Assembly (NCBI GenBank): GCA_029817715.1
Contig: JARUPY010000505.1
Span: forward strand, 124,001 to 188,000
Direction of reading: 5' to 3'
DNA length: 64,000 bases
From: Melastoma dodecandrum
Taxonomy: Eukaryota > Streptophyta > Magnoliopsida > Myrtales > Melastomataceae
Below are positions 46,822-57,425 of this stretch, one piece after another (the first letter of the stretch is position 1; every line of letters begins with the position of its first letter). A program made the translations under genes and the position numbers. The notes beneath the pieces were generated by a model that was not told where the DNA came from, did not search any database, and saw only the letters and a program-made list of their open reading frames with translations.

Positions 46822-48477
46822 ATGCCTTCCGCTGCTGCCAAGAGGAGGAAGGCGGCCGCCCAGAAGAAGAAGCACAAGATGGCCCCCCGTGGAGTCGATT
46901 CCCAGGTTTCAGAACCGGCCCCCGGGGTTACAGGTATCCAAGTTTGGGTCTTTTTAAGGTTTTGGTTCATGGGTTTTGTTTGGATTCGACCTGGATGTAG
47001 GAAAGTTGGAAGCTTTTTTTTTTGTGTGTGTAGTGATGGTTGGTTTGGTTAGGGATTGAGGGGTGTAATGGATGAGGAGTTTCGTTAGACTGTTGTTGTC
47101 TTGGTGGAGTTGCTTGGATCTGGGATTTGATTTTTTATTTTATTTTTGGGGTTGGTCGGTTTGCAGAGGGTGATGATGATTTGAAGACCCAGGAGGAGAG
47201 GGATTCTGATAGCAGCAGGGAGACGGGGTCTCCTGCGTCTCGGGATCAGCATTACCCGTTCGGCCAGGGTGTTGGGGAGTGTGAGAAGGGGGATACTGGG
47301 GGTGCCCTGGATGAGCCCGCGGATGGATCTGTTTCAGAGGCTATTGGGGATGAGTTTGCCGTTGAGCAGGAAATTAATGACGAGAAGGACTGCGAGGATA
47401 GTGCCGAAAAAGGGTTGGATGCTGCCGATGGTTTCCAAAATCCAGTCAGTGAGGTTATCGACGAGCTTGTTCAAAGTGACTTGCAGGGAATTCCTGTCGA
47501 GGAGGCCAACGGGAATACACATGAAGGAGATATAGATGATGGAGTCAAGAAGGTTTGTCCTGGGCTTGAGGATTTTGACTCCCCAGATCCATCGGCGAAG
47601 ACCAATGGAGGGTTCGACGAATTGTCCTTCCCATCAGGGTCGCTGAACAAGAATCTAGTGGCGGGTGATGGTGATGTTCTTGATGCCCATCAAAGTATGT
47701 TACTGACCGATGGTTCTGTTGAGATCGTGAATGGAGCCAAAAGGGAGGATGATTCGGAGGAGAAGATTATTGATGGTCCGGGTTTGGGATTGCCAGATGA
47801 GTCAGACAACTCTGCGGAAGAGGCGAAGAAGGATTTGATAGCAGAATTGAGCTTGCCCAATGAGTCGACGGCTCAGGTCGATTTGTTACCTGAGGCAACT
47901 TCGTTCAAAGAAGAGCTGGATGATTCTGGCACTGTTCTGAAAGAACGGAAAGAGGGATTTGACGAGACGGGAACTCCAAAAGATGGGTGGGAATCTTTCT
48001 CAGAGGATAACAAGGGAGAACAAATGCTATCTTCTGGTTGTGTGATCGCTAAAGTCGAGAATGGAGCTGAAAAGTGCAATGATGCCACTATGGCGAACAA
48101 TGATGTGGTATCTGTACTCGAGGAAAATAATGCGGCTAAACTCGAGAATGGTCTGGACACGAGCAATTTACCATCTAATAGTGATGTAGCTGCTTTGAAG
48201 GAAAATGAACATGGAGACGTTCTGATCACTGGGGCTGATATAGCACCGGATGGTAGCTGCAAAGAAAAGACTGATGATTTGGAGGGTGCTGCACATGACA
48301 ACATCGACAACCAGGTAGCCGCCATACTTTTACTCCGACTAAACACTGGTCTTCCTGTTTTTCTCAATTGTTTCACCTCTGCAGATCGAATTGCCAACTG
48401 CTGCTAGAACGGTGCGGAAGACATCCTGGATGGGCTGCTGCGGATTGTTTGATGTGATAACCGGCTCTGTACGATAG
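46822..48477 (+). CDS. acidic plant protein with basic N-terminus and C-terminal CCGLFDV motif
   Basis: Three exons (46,822-46,933, 47,167-48,314 and 48,385-48,477) join in frame with GT-AG borders to give 450 aa. The N-terminus is very basic (MPSAAAKRRKAAAQKKKHK), like a nuclear or nucleolar targeting signal. Exon 2 (about 380 residues) is acidic, rich in Glu, Asp, Ser and Gly, of low complexity and probably disordered. Exon 3 encodes KTSWMGCCGLFDVITGSVR, the conserved end of a plant-specific uncharacterised family. The size of the acidic part varies in such families. I do not know its function and give no symbol. The frame is intact and codon use looks coding. Confidence 0.85.
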
Positions 48478-49393
48478 TAGCATAGGAGCTGTAGTGCCTC
48501 ATATTGAATCGGTATGAAGCTTATTGCGTATGCTGGTAGACATTATGTCATGTCTCCACAGTTATACTACTGGGATTTGTTGTATCAGATTTAGCCATCT
48601 TTGAGTTATGTTTCGGTTCTTGTTGATGCCATCATGCCCTTACTGTTTTATTTCAGACGGAGGAATGATCTTTCTAGTTGTCATGGTGCAAATGCTCCAA
48701 CAAGCGACAACCTTTGTTATGCAATCACCTCCATGAGAGGCGGAACATAGAACAGAGAATATATTGGCTCTAGGTGTGTAGAGAAACGGGCATACAAAAC
48801 AAGCCAATTATCGAGTGAGGACATCCTCCACACAATATCACTAAAAGGAGCTCATTCATCCTCTAGACAACTCAACCTAGCAAGCTTGTTAGTAACACCT
48901 ACTTCAAGCTGTAGGGCTCATTCTACAATCACCTTCCACAGTAAATCCTGCAGATGGCAAGTTGATGATGTTCAACAAGTCACCTGTTAGGCATCATTAG
49001 CAGTCCCAGCTCCTTAGCATTATGAACCATGGACTCCTTAGCATTAGCAGTCACAGGCGACGACAGGTGTCAGTTATCAGCAGTGTTGTCAAACGCATCA
49101 TCCCTGGTCAGGGGGCTGGGGCATGTGCGGCGTGCCCTCAGGCCCTTGTGGGCTGGGAACAGTGGGCTATAAATGTGATAGAAAAATCCGAGGAAAGAGA
49201 CAAGTAGACAACCAGCCACATCCATTACAAAATATTCTTTTTTTCGATTTGGTCAGTAAAATTTTTATTTTATGATCAATTTGGTCTACTCAGCTGGGGT
49301 AAAACAACATTGGTGATAAGGCCAGTAACTCGTCATCTCAGAAGACACCACAAGGAATCAAAAGGATATGAAGTATCAAGCAACAAAATTGAG
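48478..49393. other. 3' flank of the acidic-protein gene, no further gene seen
   Basis: It probably contains the 3'UTR (to about 48,700). The rest shows no conserved frame. It may hold the 3' end of the minus-strand snoRNA precursor. Confidence 0.5.
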
Positions 49394-49540
49394 TCATGTA
49401 AGCAGGGATAAAGTAACAGAGAGCCAGGGAATTACAGCAAACTGTGTCGCAAAGACCTGTTCGTCCTTTCTCTATGCCCTTAAAACGAAATGTCAAGCCA
49501 CGAGCGAACTCAAGGGCAGGACATCAGATACCATGGGCAT
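49394..49540 (-). ncRNA. possible H/ACA snoRNA
   Basis: On the minus strand ATGCCC...GGGCAT (49,540 and about 49,474) closes a first hairpin. It is followed at once by AGAGAA, which fits the H box ANANNA. A second region ends with ACA three bases before the proposed 3' end (ACATGA). The second stem is weak by eye (ACAGG with CCTG). Its position in line with C/D snoRNAs supports it, but this is tentative. Confidence 0.3.
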
Positions 49541-49600
49541 TCAACTTTTAAAAATAAATTCAAAAAACAAAAAAAATGGAAGCAATCAAAAGATCATCTG

Positions 49601-49689
49601 CTTGCAATCTCAGCCGAAAGATGGTGATTAATTTTAAATATAATCACAGAGATCATGCAAATGGGAAAAATTTCATCACAGATTGCAAG
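49601..49689 (-). ncRNA. C/D box snoRNA, snR39/U51-like (predicted 25S rRNA guide)
   Basis: On the minus strand a 9 bp perfect terminal stem CTTGCAATC/GATTGCAAG encloses the C box GTGATGA (49,673-49,679) and the D box CTGA (49,610-49,613). A C'-like GTGATTA lies between them. Immediately 5' of the D box are 13 nt complementary to the conserved 25S rRNA segment CCGAAAGATGGTG. The fifth pair from the D box falls on the second A of GAAAG, the position known as Am807 in yeast (guided by snR39). The guide, boxes and stem agree, so this is a well supported RNA gene; the rRNA sequence is recalled, not searched. Confidence 0.85.
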
Positions 49690-49794
49690 ACTTCCTCACA
49701 TGCATCCGTCACAAATGAGCAAGCAATATAAAAAGTAAAAACCACCACAGTAAAAAATCTTCATTCCATAGGCCTAATCAAGGAGATATAAATT

Positions 49795-49873
49795 GGGATC
49801 AGATGGTGATGCATGTTATAATGTTTCATCACTATACTGCAGAAACATAGATGGGTAATAATCATCATCTCCC
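49795..49873 (-). ncRNA. C/D box snoRNA, U33/snR55-like (predicted 18S rRNA guide)
   Basis: On the minus strand GGGA...TCCC forms a short terminal stem around the C box ATGATGA (49,862-49,868), an internal C' box GTGATGA (49,826-49,832) and the D box CTGA (49,799-49,802). The 12 nt near the D box (CATGCATCACCA) pair with the 18S rRNA stretch TGGTGGTGCATG with one G-U pair. The fifth pair falls on the U known as Um1269 in yeast (snR55/U33). A second guide before the presumed D' (near TTTCTGC) was not assigned. Confidence 0.8.
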
Positions 49874-49960
49874 ATTACAATCTCCTCAGTAGGAAGTAGC
49901 CACCATCTTCCCAATCACAAGAAGATCAGGCAAACACAACTTCTTCAAGGATCAATGGAT

Positions 49961-50040
49961 CTTATCAGCTTAAAAATCACCAGATGCACCGAAAAGGTGC
50001 CCATTAAGACTGGGCGTCGATGAAGCAATTGTCATTTCCA
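49961..50040 (-). ncRNA. possible diverged C/D snoRNA
   Basis: It shares CGCCCAGTCTTAAT, GCATCTG, GGTGATT and a final GCTGAT with the better snoRNA at 50,078-50,171, in the same order and similar spacing. The C box is poor (ATGACAA). It is probably a diverged duplicate of that gene and may be non-functional. Confidence 0.35.
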
Positions 50041-50077
50041 AAAGAAAACGCAATTAAAAATCACCATAAAAAAATCG

Positions 50078-50171
50078 ATCGATATCAGATATAAACTGTC
50101 AATCACCACACTTGCATTCTCAGATGCAAGATTAAGACTGGGGCGACAATCAAATATCATCATCTATCGAT
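50078..50171 (-). ncRNA. C/D box snoRNA, target unassigned
   Basis: On the minus strand the terminal stem ATCGATA/TATCGAT (50,165-50,171 and 50,078-50,084) encloses the C box ATGATGA (50,157-50,163), D' box CTGA (50,120-50,123), C' GTGATTGA (50,099-50,106) and D box CTGA (50,085-50,088). All four boxes are in the right order and spacing for a 94 nt snoRNA. I could not match either guide (CAGTCTTAATCTTGCAT or GACAGTTTATAT) to rRNA from memory. Confidence 0.75.
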
Positions 50172-50423
50172 GAACAAATCTCCAACAGCTCAAAGCAAAA
50201 AAATAAAGAAAACAACTAAAAGCCCAGAGGCGGAAGAGGAATTCGACCTAGACGGAGATCTGGCGGTCCCTCTGAGACCTCTTGAAATTCTTCAGTCTCT
50301 TTTCCCGATCTTCTTCGTCAGCAGCGTCACCGCCATTTCCGACGCGTAGCGGTCGAGCCACAGGCGGCGCGGAACACGAACGCCGAGCTCGACAACGTGG
50401 TTGAAAGCAGTGGGAAGGAGGGT
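50172..50423 (-). ncRNA. 5' leader of the snoRNA precursor transcript
   Basis: This is the region between the TATA box and the first snoRNA. It holds only a short frame (MAVTLLTKKIGKRD on the minus strand) and an overlapping open stretch ending RDRQISV. Neither has an obvious start or a known domain, so a non-coding leader is preferred. Confidence 0.4.
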
Positions 50424-50540
50424 TTATATAGAGGTCGACGAAGGGGGATCGTGCGTGGTTAGGGTTTTACTAGGGTTTCTTATTGGGCCGCACAAAAACT
50501 GGGCCGGCATAGGGATTTGGGCATGCTCGGCCCAAGGTGG
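50424..50540 (-). promoter_or_regulatory. promoter of the snoRNA cluster (TATA, telo-boxes, site II)
   Basis: On the minus strand, reading toward the gene: GGGCC site II-like motifs (about 50,486-50,535), two AAACCCTA telo-boxes (about 50,460-50,478) and a TATA box TATATAAACC (about 50,422-50,431). Telo-box plus site II is the known arrangement of plant ribosomal-protein and snoRNA cluster promoters, which coordinates them with ribosome production. Confidence 0.7.
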
Positions 50541-52368
50541 ACCCAAAACAAATTGAAAACAAACCCCTTATTGAATCTTGTGTTTTCACTCTTTATTAAG
50601 ATTATATTTAACCAAACAAAGATAATTATTTCAATACAAAAGAAGACTAAGACTCTCTTTATTCATCCGGATTCACTTCCCCTTTCTCTTCTTCGTTTGG
50701 ATTTTGATCGGCTCGCCTTTTTAGTTGCTCTGTATTTCGATCGAATTTCGTGTGAGTTCTTCTCTCTCTTTACCCTCAGTGGTTTATAGCTACAGCAGAA
50801 AAACACTTGGGGACAAGTGTATTCTAAGAGGGGCCGCTTGATGCAGAGGATTACAGCTAAAGCAGAAGAACGGAAGTCTGTGGGGATTAATAATTGTACT
50901 GGACTTTTATTAGGCTTTCAATGTGTAATGGGCTAGGATAAAAAACCCATATTGTGGTTGGAGGAGTGGATTGAAAAGGAATGATCAGGAGAGACGGTGA
51001 AAGTTAGTTGTCGGTTGGAGTTTTGAGTTGGTGGTGATGGTGGAGTATAGTTTGTGTTTCGATGATTTCGGTGATGGCGATTTTAGTAGCGTTTGAGCGT
51101 GTCTGGGATATTAGGGTCTAGACTAGTGTAATTGTGTGTTGTTGTTATTGTGTATTACGATTGAAGTGGTGAATTGGAGTTTGAGGCATTCGAAAGTATT
51201 ATGCGTGAAGTGAACATCACGCATCAAGTTTCTTTCTTTTGTGGTGGTGGAGTATGATTTGTTAGTTATGGGGAAGACTATTGGTTGGCTCCTCCACGGG
51301 AATTTGTTTGCCGATGGGTTCTAGATGATGTATGTAATGCGGGCGAGTTGGCTAGAAGTTGATAGAATTACGGGGGGATTTGATGTTGCGAGTTATCCAT
51401 TCTCGTTATTGAGCCAGCGAGGAAGATCGTTGACGAGTCTTTGTCAATCCGCGGTTTTGTGGGTGAATTGAACTGTGTAGGAGGCCCGGATGCGAAGTCA
51501 ATAGCGAAAGCTTTCGTTGGCTTCTGAAAGACCATGTGTGGAAAATCAATAATTTGCTTTTGGAATCGAGGGAGCAGCCAGCGGAGCTTGTCGAGCACGT
51601 GCTATTCGCTTGGGTAGTGTGTGAATTGAGCTAAATTGATGCGTGAATTCAAAGTCGATAGCGGAAGCCTTGCCTTTGTTGGCTACTAAATCCCTTTTGT
51701 GGTGCTGCTTTTGGGATCCGACAGTTTCCGCGATGTTTCTTCCTAGGTTGGCTTGGCTGGGCAGGGTGTGGTGTTGTCTTTATGTTCTTCGTGGAAGCAA
51801 GAAAAGAAAGGTTTGATTCAGTAAGTTGAATGGAAGTGAAACTGAGAAACTAGTGGCACTTGTAATGGTGTTCCCTTGTTCTGGGAGGACTGTCATCGGG
51901 TTCTTTTATTTTTTATAAGGAAATATGAAATTATGAATTTTAGATCGAGTCGACGTTGGAAACCAGGATTTGTTCAGTTTAAGGGGTCGAGAAAAATGCA
52001 AGATATGCTAGATTTTGAAGGTGTTATCTGGGTAATACCGGGGCTAAATTGACTTAGTGATAAATCAGTTTTTGAAGAGATTTTTAAACCAGGAATTACT
52101 TTATTCTCATACATATGGTAAGAGCACTATCTATTTTTTGAAGAGATTTTGATACCAGAGCATGCGATATGTTTTTCCTCGCATGCCCCATGCTACTCTG
52201 GTAAGTATGCATTATCTGGTTATTTGCCACGGGATTGGATTATGAAAGCCTCTCTCATGCCTGTTTCTTTTATGATTTTGTCAGTTTTGACTAAAGTGAA
52301 GCCCTATTTCTTCTTTCAGGAATGCTTAAAGATCGAAATTTCACTTTTGTAGGAGGAATATAGATCAA
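50541..52368 (+). other. 5' region of the SSP-like gene
   Basis: This stretch has no coding frame that fits the SSP family. A pyrimidine-rich segment (about 50,680-50,790) could be its 5'UTR exon, and TTTTGTAG at about 52,345-52,352 a possible acceptor before the exon containing the ATG. Confidence 0.4.
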
Positions 52369-54913
52369 ATGCCAGCTTTAAGGATGAGAAACAAACCAAG
52401 CAGCACATCCTCGAAGGAAACCAATGTTCTTTGTGTATGCAAGAAATCCTATAAGATCTCCAAGAAATCATTTTCAGATGATGAAATAACTGAAGAGCGT
52501 TTTGACTCTGACAATTGCAGCCAGCATTCCTGCACAGGTGGAAACGATATTTGCATTATAATCTGCATTCAATCTAACCAAGTTTATCATGTTCCTCTGT
52601 CCATTTATTCAGTTGAAGCTTACACTTCATTATCATTTGATTCAACGACTCAAATGCAGAAGTGGACTTTGATGACATCCAGAATAAGGAAACTGAGAGC
52701 GGATGCCAACATTTGGACATAAATAACGCAGAAGTAGACCAGCAGCTATTGCTTGGAATTGATTCAACCTCTTCTGAGGATGTGGTGATTTTCTGACTTG
52801 ATTATTTAATTGTTTTCTTGTAACTAAGTGTGCAATTTGTCTGCATTTTGTTGTGTCATCTTGGTAACTGGATTCAAATTGCTCTGGTATCCCCTTGATC
52901 TGAAATATAAATTCCGTCGACTTTTCCGTGGTTTGCTTAGATACATAATTTTCAGCTGCAAACCTGGTGCGACATGCTAATTTTGTGTAGTATTCTCTCA
53001 TTGGTGTCCACGGTTATGAATAATACAAGAGTTGAATAATATTTTTGTCATTATGATTTTCATGAGCAGTCCTCGTATTGAGAAAATGTTTAGTATTATT
53101 ATGTGATCAGACGTTTACTTTGTAATTGGCAGGAAAATATAAGTTCAAGTCAACATGACACGGAGACTATTTTTTCTCCTGTTGCTGCCCCTAACGAACT
53201 AAGTGGTGAGAACATCTCTACTTTTCCTTATTTTCTCATTTCAGCCGCCTAAGGAGCATAGATAGTCTGGTAGTCTGACAAAATTCTACCCCCGTCGGTT
53301 CTTGGCCATGGTACCTCTGATTGACGGAGGGATGCTAGTTTAGTTAGTTGTAATTTATGAAAGATCCCACTACTAATATCTTGTCCATCCTTGCAGGAAG
53401 CACTAGTCAGTTAAGCCTGCCAGTGTTAGACTCAGTTCAATTATATGGAAATAAAAGCTCTTGCGACTATCAGACTCGTAGGATATCAGATTTTTACATA
53501 TCTGATGTAATTATTGCTAGTGTACCTCCCCATGGTGATGCAATTTGTAAGGAAAGTGACGACAATGATGATGACGATACAAATGAGATGAAGTCAGTTG
53601 ATTACCGGTCAAATGAGTCAGGTTTGTGGATTGATGTGGCTGATGGTTTTATGATTTTGCCGTTTGTCTGTGGCTCATTTGTTTCAAAGGATGACGGAGT
53701 CACAAAATCAGATGATGCAGATACCACAGGGAAGGAATGCTCCAGCTCATATTTGCCACTCGATGAGATCATTGCTGGAACTTCTGAATCTCAGTGCAAT
53801 TCTGAGATAGAGGACACAGATCGTTTTGATCCCCAGTGGTTCATAAGGACTTTACGCGACCTATCCATTGAAGTTACGAGTTCTCAATCTGACCCTCTCC
53901 GAAGTAGCGAGGAGAAAAGGAAGTCTGTTACCCTAGTTCTTGATCTTGACGGTAAGAAGCCTGCCAAAGAATCTTTCCATGTTCCTTTTTCTTCATTGAA
54001 TAAAATATTTGCCTATGACGTAATGGAGTTAGCGTATTTAATGAATATCTGGCATGTTGGATTACCTGTGAAGATCTCATTTACATTCAAAAAAGTGAGA
54101 TCACAGTATATCCTTTTTTGGCTGTTTCACATTGGTATGTGAGATATTTTTGTCTCAAATCTAGTTTTCTCCGTTTAACTTCCTCATTACTTTGGGTTGT
54201 CAGAGACCCTTGTGCATTCCACCTTGGATCATCGTGATGAGGCAGATTTCACATTTACAGTTTTCTTCAACATGGCGGAACATGTGGTATATGTCAAGAA
54301 AAGGCCATACCTCCAGACCTTTTTGGAGAGAGTCGCAGATATGTTCAATGTGGTAATTTTCACTGCCACCCAAAGCATCTACGCCGGACAGCTTCTGGAC
54401 ATACTCGACCCGAATCAACAGTTAATATCTCACAGGGTTTATCGTTAATCATGTAATTTTTCTGAAGGCACGTACACCAAAGATTTGACCATCTTAGGTG
54501 TTGACTTGGCTAAAGTTGCCGTTATTGATAATTCCCCTCAGGTATGCACCTATTAATATTCTCTCTGATGTTATCTAGTTACTTCTTGTTAGTTGGTTTT
54601 TAATTTTTACTCCTGAAGACACATACATAAAAAAAGACATCGACAATTTTTTTTCTTTTGTGAGAATAATATATGTTGCATCTTTATTGCATGGAAGAAA
54701 TCTGAAAAATAACGGTATTTTTAAGTGATTCTCAATTCTCATTATGGAAGGCTTCTTTTGTGTTAATTTATTTCAGGTGTTCAGGTTGCAAGTGAATATG
54801 GTTTTCCAATTAAGAGTTGGCTTGATGATCCTTCGGAGTCCTTTTTGGAGACCCTGGTTGACATTGATGATGTGCGACCTATTATTGCTAGAAGATTCGG
54901 TAACCAAGAATGA
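52369..54913 (+). pseudogene. SCP1-like small phosphatase (SSP4/SSP5 type) gene with premature stop
   Basis: Exons 52,369-52,537, 52,660-52,781, 53,133-53,205, 53,397-53,951, 54,204-54,541 and 54,777-54,913 join in consistent phase. The N-terminus MPALRMRNKPSS and long acidic region resemble plant SSP4/SSP5. The FCP1/SCP phosphatase domain starts with VTLVLDLDETLVHS (catalytic DLDET, split by an intron after DLD), followed by RPYLQTFLERVADMFNVVIF. Family role: nuclear phosphatase of RNA polymerase II CTD serines. Lesions: in-frame TAA at 54,446, where relatives read Glu after VYR; a 1 bp loss in the last exon (GTGAATATGG); and a deletion of about 24 bp where relatives have a CALISLLP-like segment. 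The rest (VDLAKVAVIDNSPQ and DDVRPIIARRFGN) is well kept, so decay is recent. A truncated 387 aa product is possible but lacks the end of the catalytic domain. Confidence 0.85.
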
Positions 54914-54945
54914 GAAACCCTATTGTGTTCTGTTTAATACTGCAC

Positions 54946-55745
54946 ATGCTCGTCCCATAATCATCTTATTTGCCTCGTAATTTGGATTCCTCTGTTGTAG
55001 CTGGTGGAGTTCATATATTTGATTGAAGAAAAATAGATTTTCTTATCAGAACTTTATTTATGCACCAAACAGAAAAAGTTCCGTTCGATCAAGGAATTTC
55101 CATGTCACAAAAGAATGGTAAGGACAGGACTGATGTATTTCTTGTTGGCATCATCCTCCTCATTGGCTCTTGCCTGGGTTATGCTTAATTCTTAATTCTC
55201 TAACATAACAGCTGAAATCCAGCTGAGTTTTCTACATTAAGGGATTTTTTACTCGAAATATTTTAAACGTGTCTTTTGAAGTACATCTGACACTACATAG
55301 GCTTCGCTAATATTTGAATTAATTGAATGTACTATTTTCCGGCATAAATCAGTTGGGTTGTTTTACCTGACGGCGAAAATCTGTTCTGGATGCTGGCTAC
55401 ATCTTTTTCCTTTACATGAAATACTTGTAGACTGCTTGACTACTGTGTTGTGCTGTCTACATCCCCTTATGTTTCAATTCCTTGTATATTAATCTCTCTC
55501 TCTCTCAAAAGATTGGTGGGTCCCCTTTTTGCAAGGTAAACTGTTGTGCTTCTAATCTGCCCGAGTTCCCAGATTGAAATTTTCTTACTTGAATATGCTT
55601 GTGATGTCCCCAGTTAACATCTGTGTATGCTGACTTGACTGCTTATATGAGGTAACTGGAAACCGTTCATAGGGGGTGTTTCTTTGACAAATAACTTGGT
55701 ACGTTAATCTGCAGGTCCTACCAGGATCAAGGGTAAATTTTCCAT
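54946..55745. repeat. segmental duplication, copy 1
   Basis: This runs parallel to 58,724-59,531 with small indels (shared AACTTTATTTATGCAC, AAAAGTTCCGTTCGATCAA, GCTCTTGCCTGGGTTATGC, CCTACCAGGATCAAGGG). It lies directly downstream of the SSP-like gene. No coding function is seen. Confidence 0.8.
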
Positions 55746-56436
55746 AAACTGGCAGTAAGAAAAATTTCTTTAGTTTTGTTTTTTCTTTTGAATATTCATT
55801 ATACTTTTGTAGGTGTATCAGGAAAATTCTTTTTAACAATAGTATTAACTCTTGTAGCCTCATCGTGGAATTACTAATGTAAATCATTCATCCTCTTCTT
55901 TTTGTTTACCTTTTTCCTGTTTCCTGAGCTGCCCTTCTGTCGAAACTGTCGGTGTTCCTTCATTTGTTTGCTTGTTGGTGGCTTTTCTGTGTGAATGGTG
56001 CTCGATAAAGCTGTCTTCATGATTTAGCCAGTCTGTGTTTATATGATTTTTACTATGCTTGAAAGCAGGATGAGTCTCCATAGTAGTATACAGTAAGTAT
56101 ATGCTAATCTCAATGATCCGATGTTCTCTTTGTGGTTCACCTCTTCCATGATAAGCACTAGAGGTGAATCTAGAACAGCACTTTACCGAATCAATTTCTT
56201 TAGCGCAATACTCTCCAGTTTGAAGAACCAAAATTCGGAGTTTGTCGTATATTCCACATCCCGCTAGTTCGAGCATTTTGCGCTTATAAAAAGAGATGAG
56301 GGCATTTAAATCTTAATGTTCTCAGTTGCTTCTTTTGGATAATAATCGAGCAATCACGCTCGAGTTCTTTGTATATCAACACTACCAATAAGTGTTCAAG
56401 TTACATGAAACTACATAAGTCAATTTCGGACACAAC
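55746..56436. other. intergenic DNA
   Basis: No gene is recognised. The part 55,746-56,260 has no counterpart in the second copy of the duplication; 56,262-56,436 does (63,720-63,870). Confidence 0.5.
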
Positions 56437-57425
56437 TGATGGAATTTCGCCCAGAAGAGGCTTCATGATACCCTGATATGTCTCGCTGTTCGGAACCATT
56501 CGGTAGATGCCCATATAGTCATGGAGCTCAATCACTTCCTAGGTGGCAATTTCATGTAGAAATTGGTTGTATGCATAGTATAAGTTATAGCATCAGGAAC
56601 TAGACCCCTTTCTATCATGAGCATCATCATCTCCTTGGCAATCGAATTGGCACCAAACATGCACATCCAGTAGATCGATATGTTCCAAGTGACTATATCT
56701 CCTCGAATCCCCAATTTCCTATACTCTGAAGCCAAGTGAAGTACCTTTGTCAACATCTCGGCTACGATGACACCCGTTGTGTGACTGAATCGGATGGGCC
56801 AACCCCATGAAGCGAATCGACCAGAGCTTCTGCTTCAAACATCTTAGTTACCCTGTAAAAACCATTCATAACAGTGTCGTGGACTACCAAGTTAGGACTC
56901 TGTCCTGACGCTATGATAGTGTCATAAGCTCGGATCGCTGCCCAAAGACCCCTTTCCTAGCAGTATTTGTCCATCAAGGTGTCGTATGATACGACGTCAG
57001 GCGATTAGTGCTCGAAAATCCTGCTTGTTCCTCTGATGAGTACGTCGTGAGAGAAGTTATCACCCACCAGGCCCTTTTCGAGGATTAACTAGTGGATTTT
57101 CAGTGCTTCGTTCAAGTAACCATTCCTGCAAAGTCCATCTGTGATGACTGCGTAGGAGATGCAATCAGGGATTATGTTCTTCTCGATCATGTCGAATAGA
57201 AGCAAAGAATCAATGAAAAGCCAAAATAGGAAATAATTATACAAGGCAACATCCGGAGAGGACACTCGCTCGACCATCCGTATGATCACCTAACTCGAAA
57301 GCCTTGTCTAGGCTTCACTTCCGTGAATAACTGTCGATCAAGATTCGGTAGGTCCTCACATTAACTTCCACACCAGCATCAACCATCTCATAGATCTTCC
57401 GTAAACAACCGATGTAAGACAGTTC
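56437..57425 (-). pseudogene. PPR repeat gene remnant
   Basis: Reading the minus strand, pentatricopeptide-like segments appear in changing frames: KIYEMVDAGVEVNVRTYRIL (57,400), IIPDCISYAVITDGLCRNGY (57,140), SPDVVSYDTLMDKYC (56,970), NLVVHDTVMNGFYRVTKMFE (56,850), DIVTWNISIYWMC and LVPDAITYTM (56,600), and VIELHDYMGIYRMVPNSETY (56,480). Several in-frame stops and shifts separate them. Intact plant PPR proteins bind organellar RNA; this copy cannot. Its 5' end is joined to the dioxygenase fragment. Confidence 0.75.

Noticed and set aside
47873..48397. Minus-strand 174-codon frame
   Set aside because: Antisense shadow of the acidic-protein exon.
50221..50400. Small protein gene ending RDRQISV on the minus strand
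   Set aside because: No start codon in a suitable place and no family match; the snoRNA leader explains the transcript.
55585..56276. Minus-strand frames of 100 and 130 codons
   Set aside because: The first lies in a duplicated non-coding segment and resembles copia only by chance near its junction; the second has no domain.
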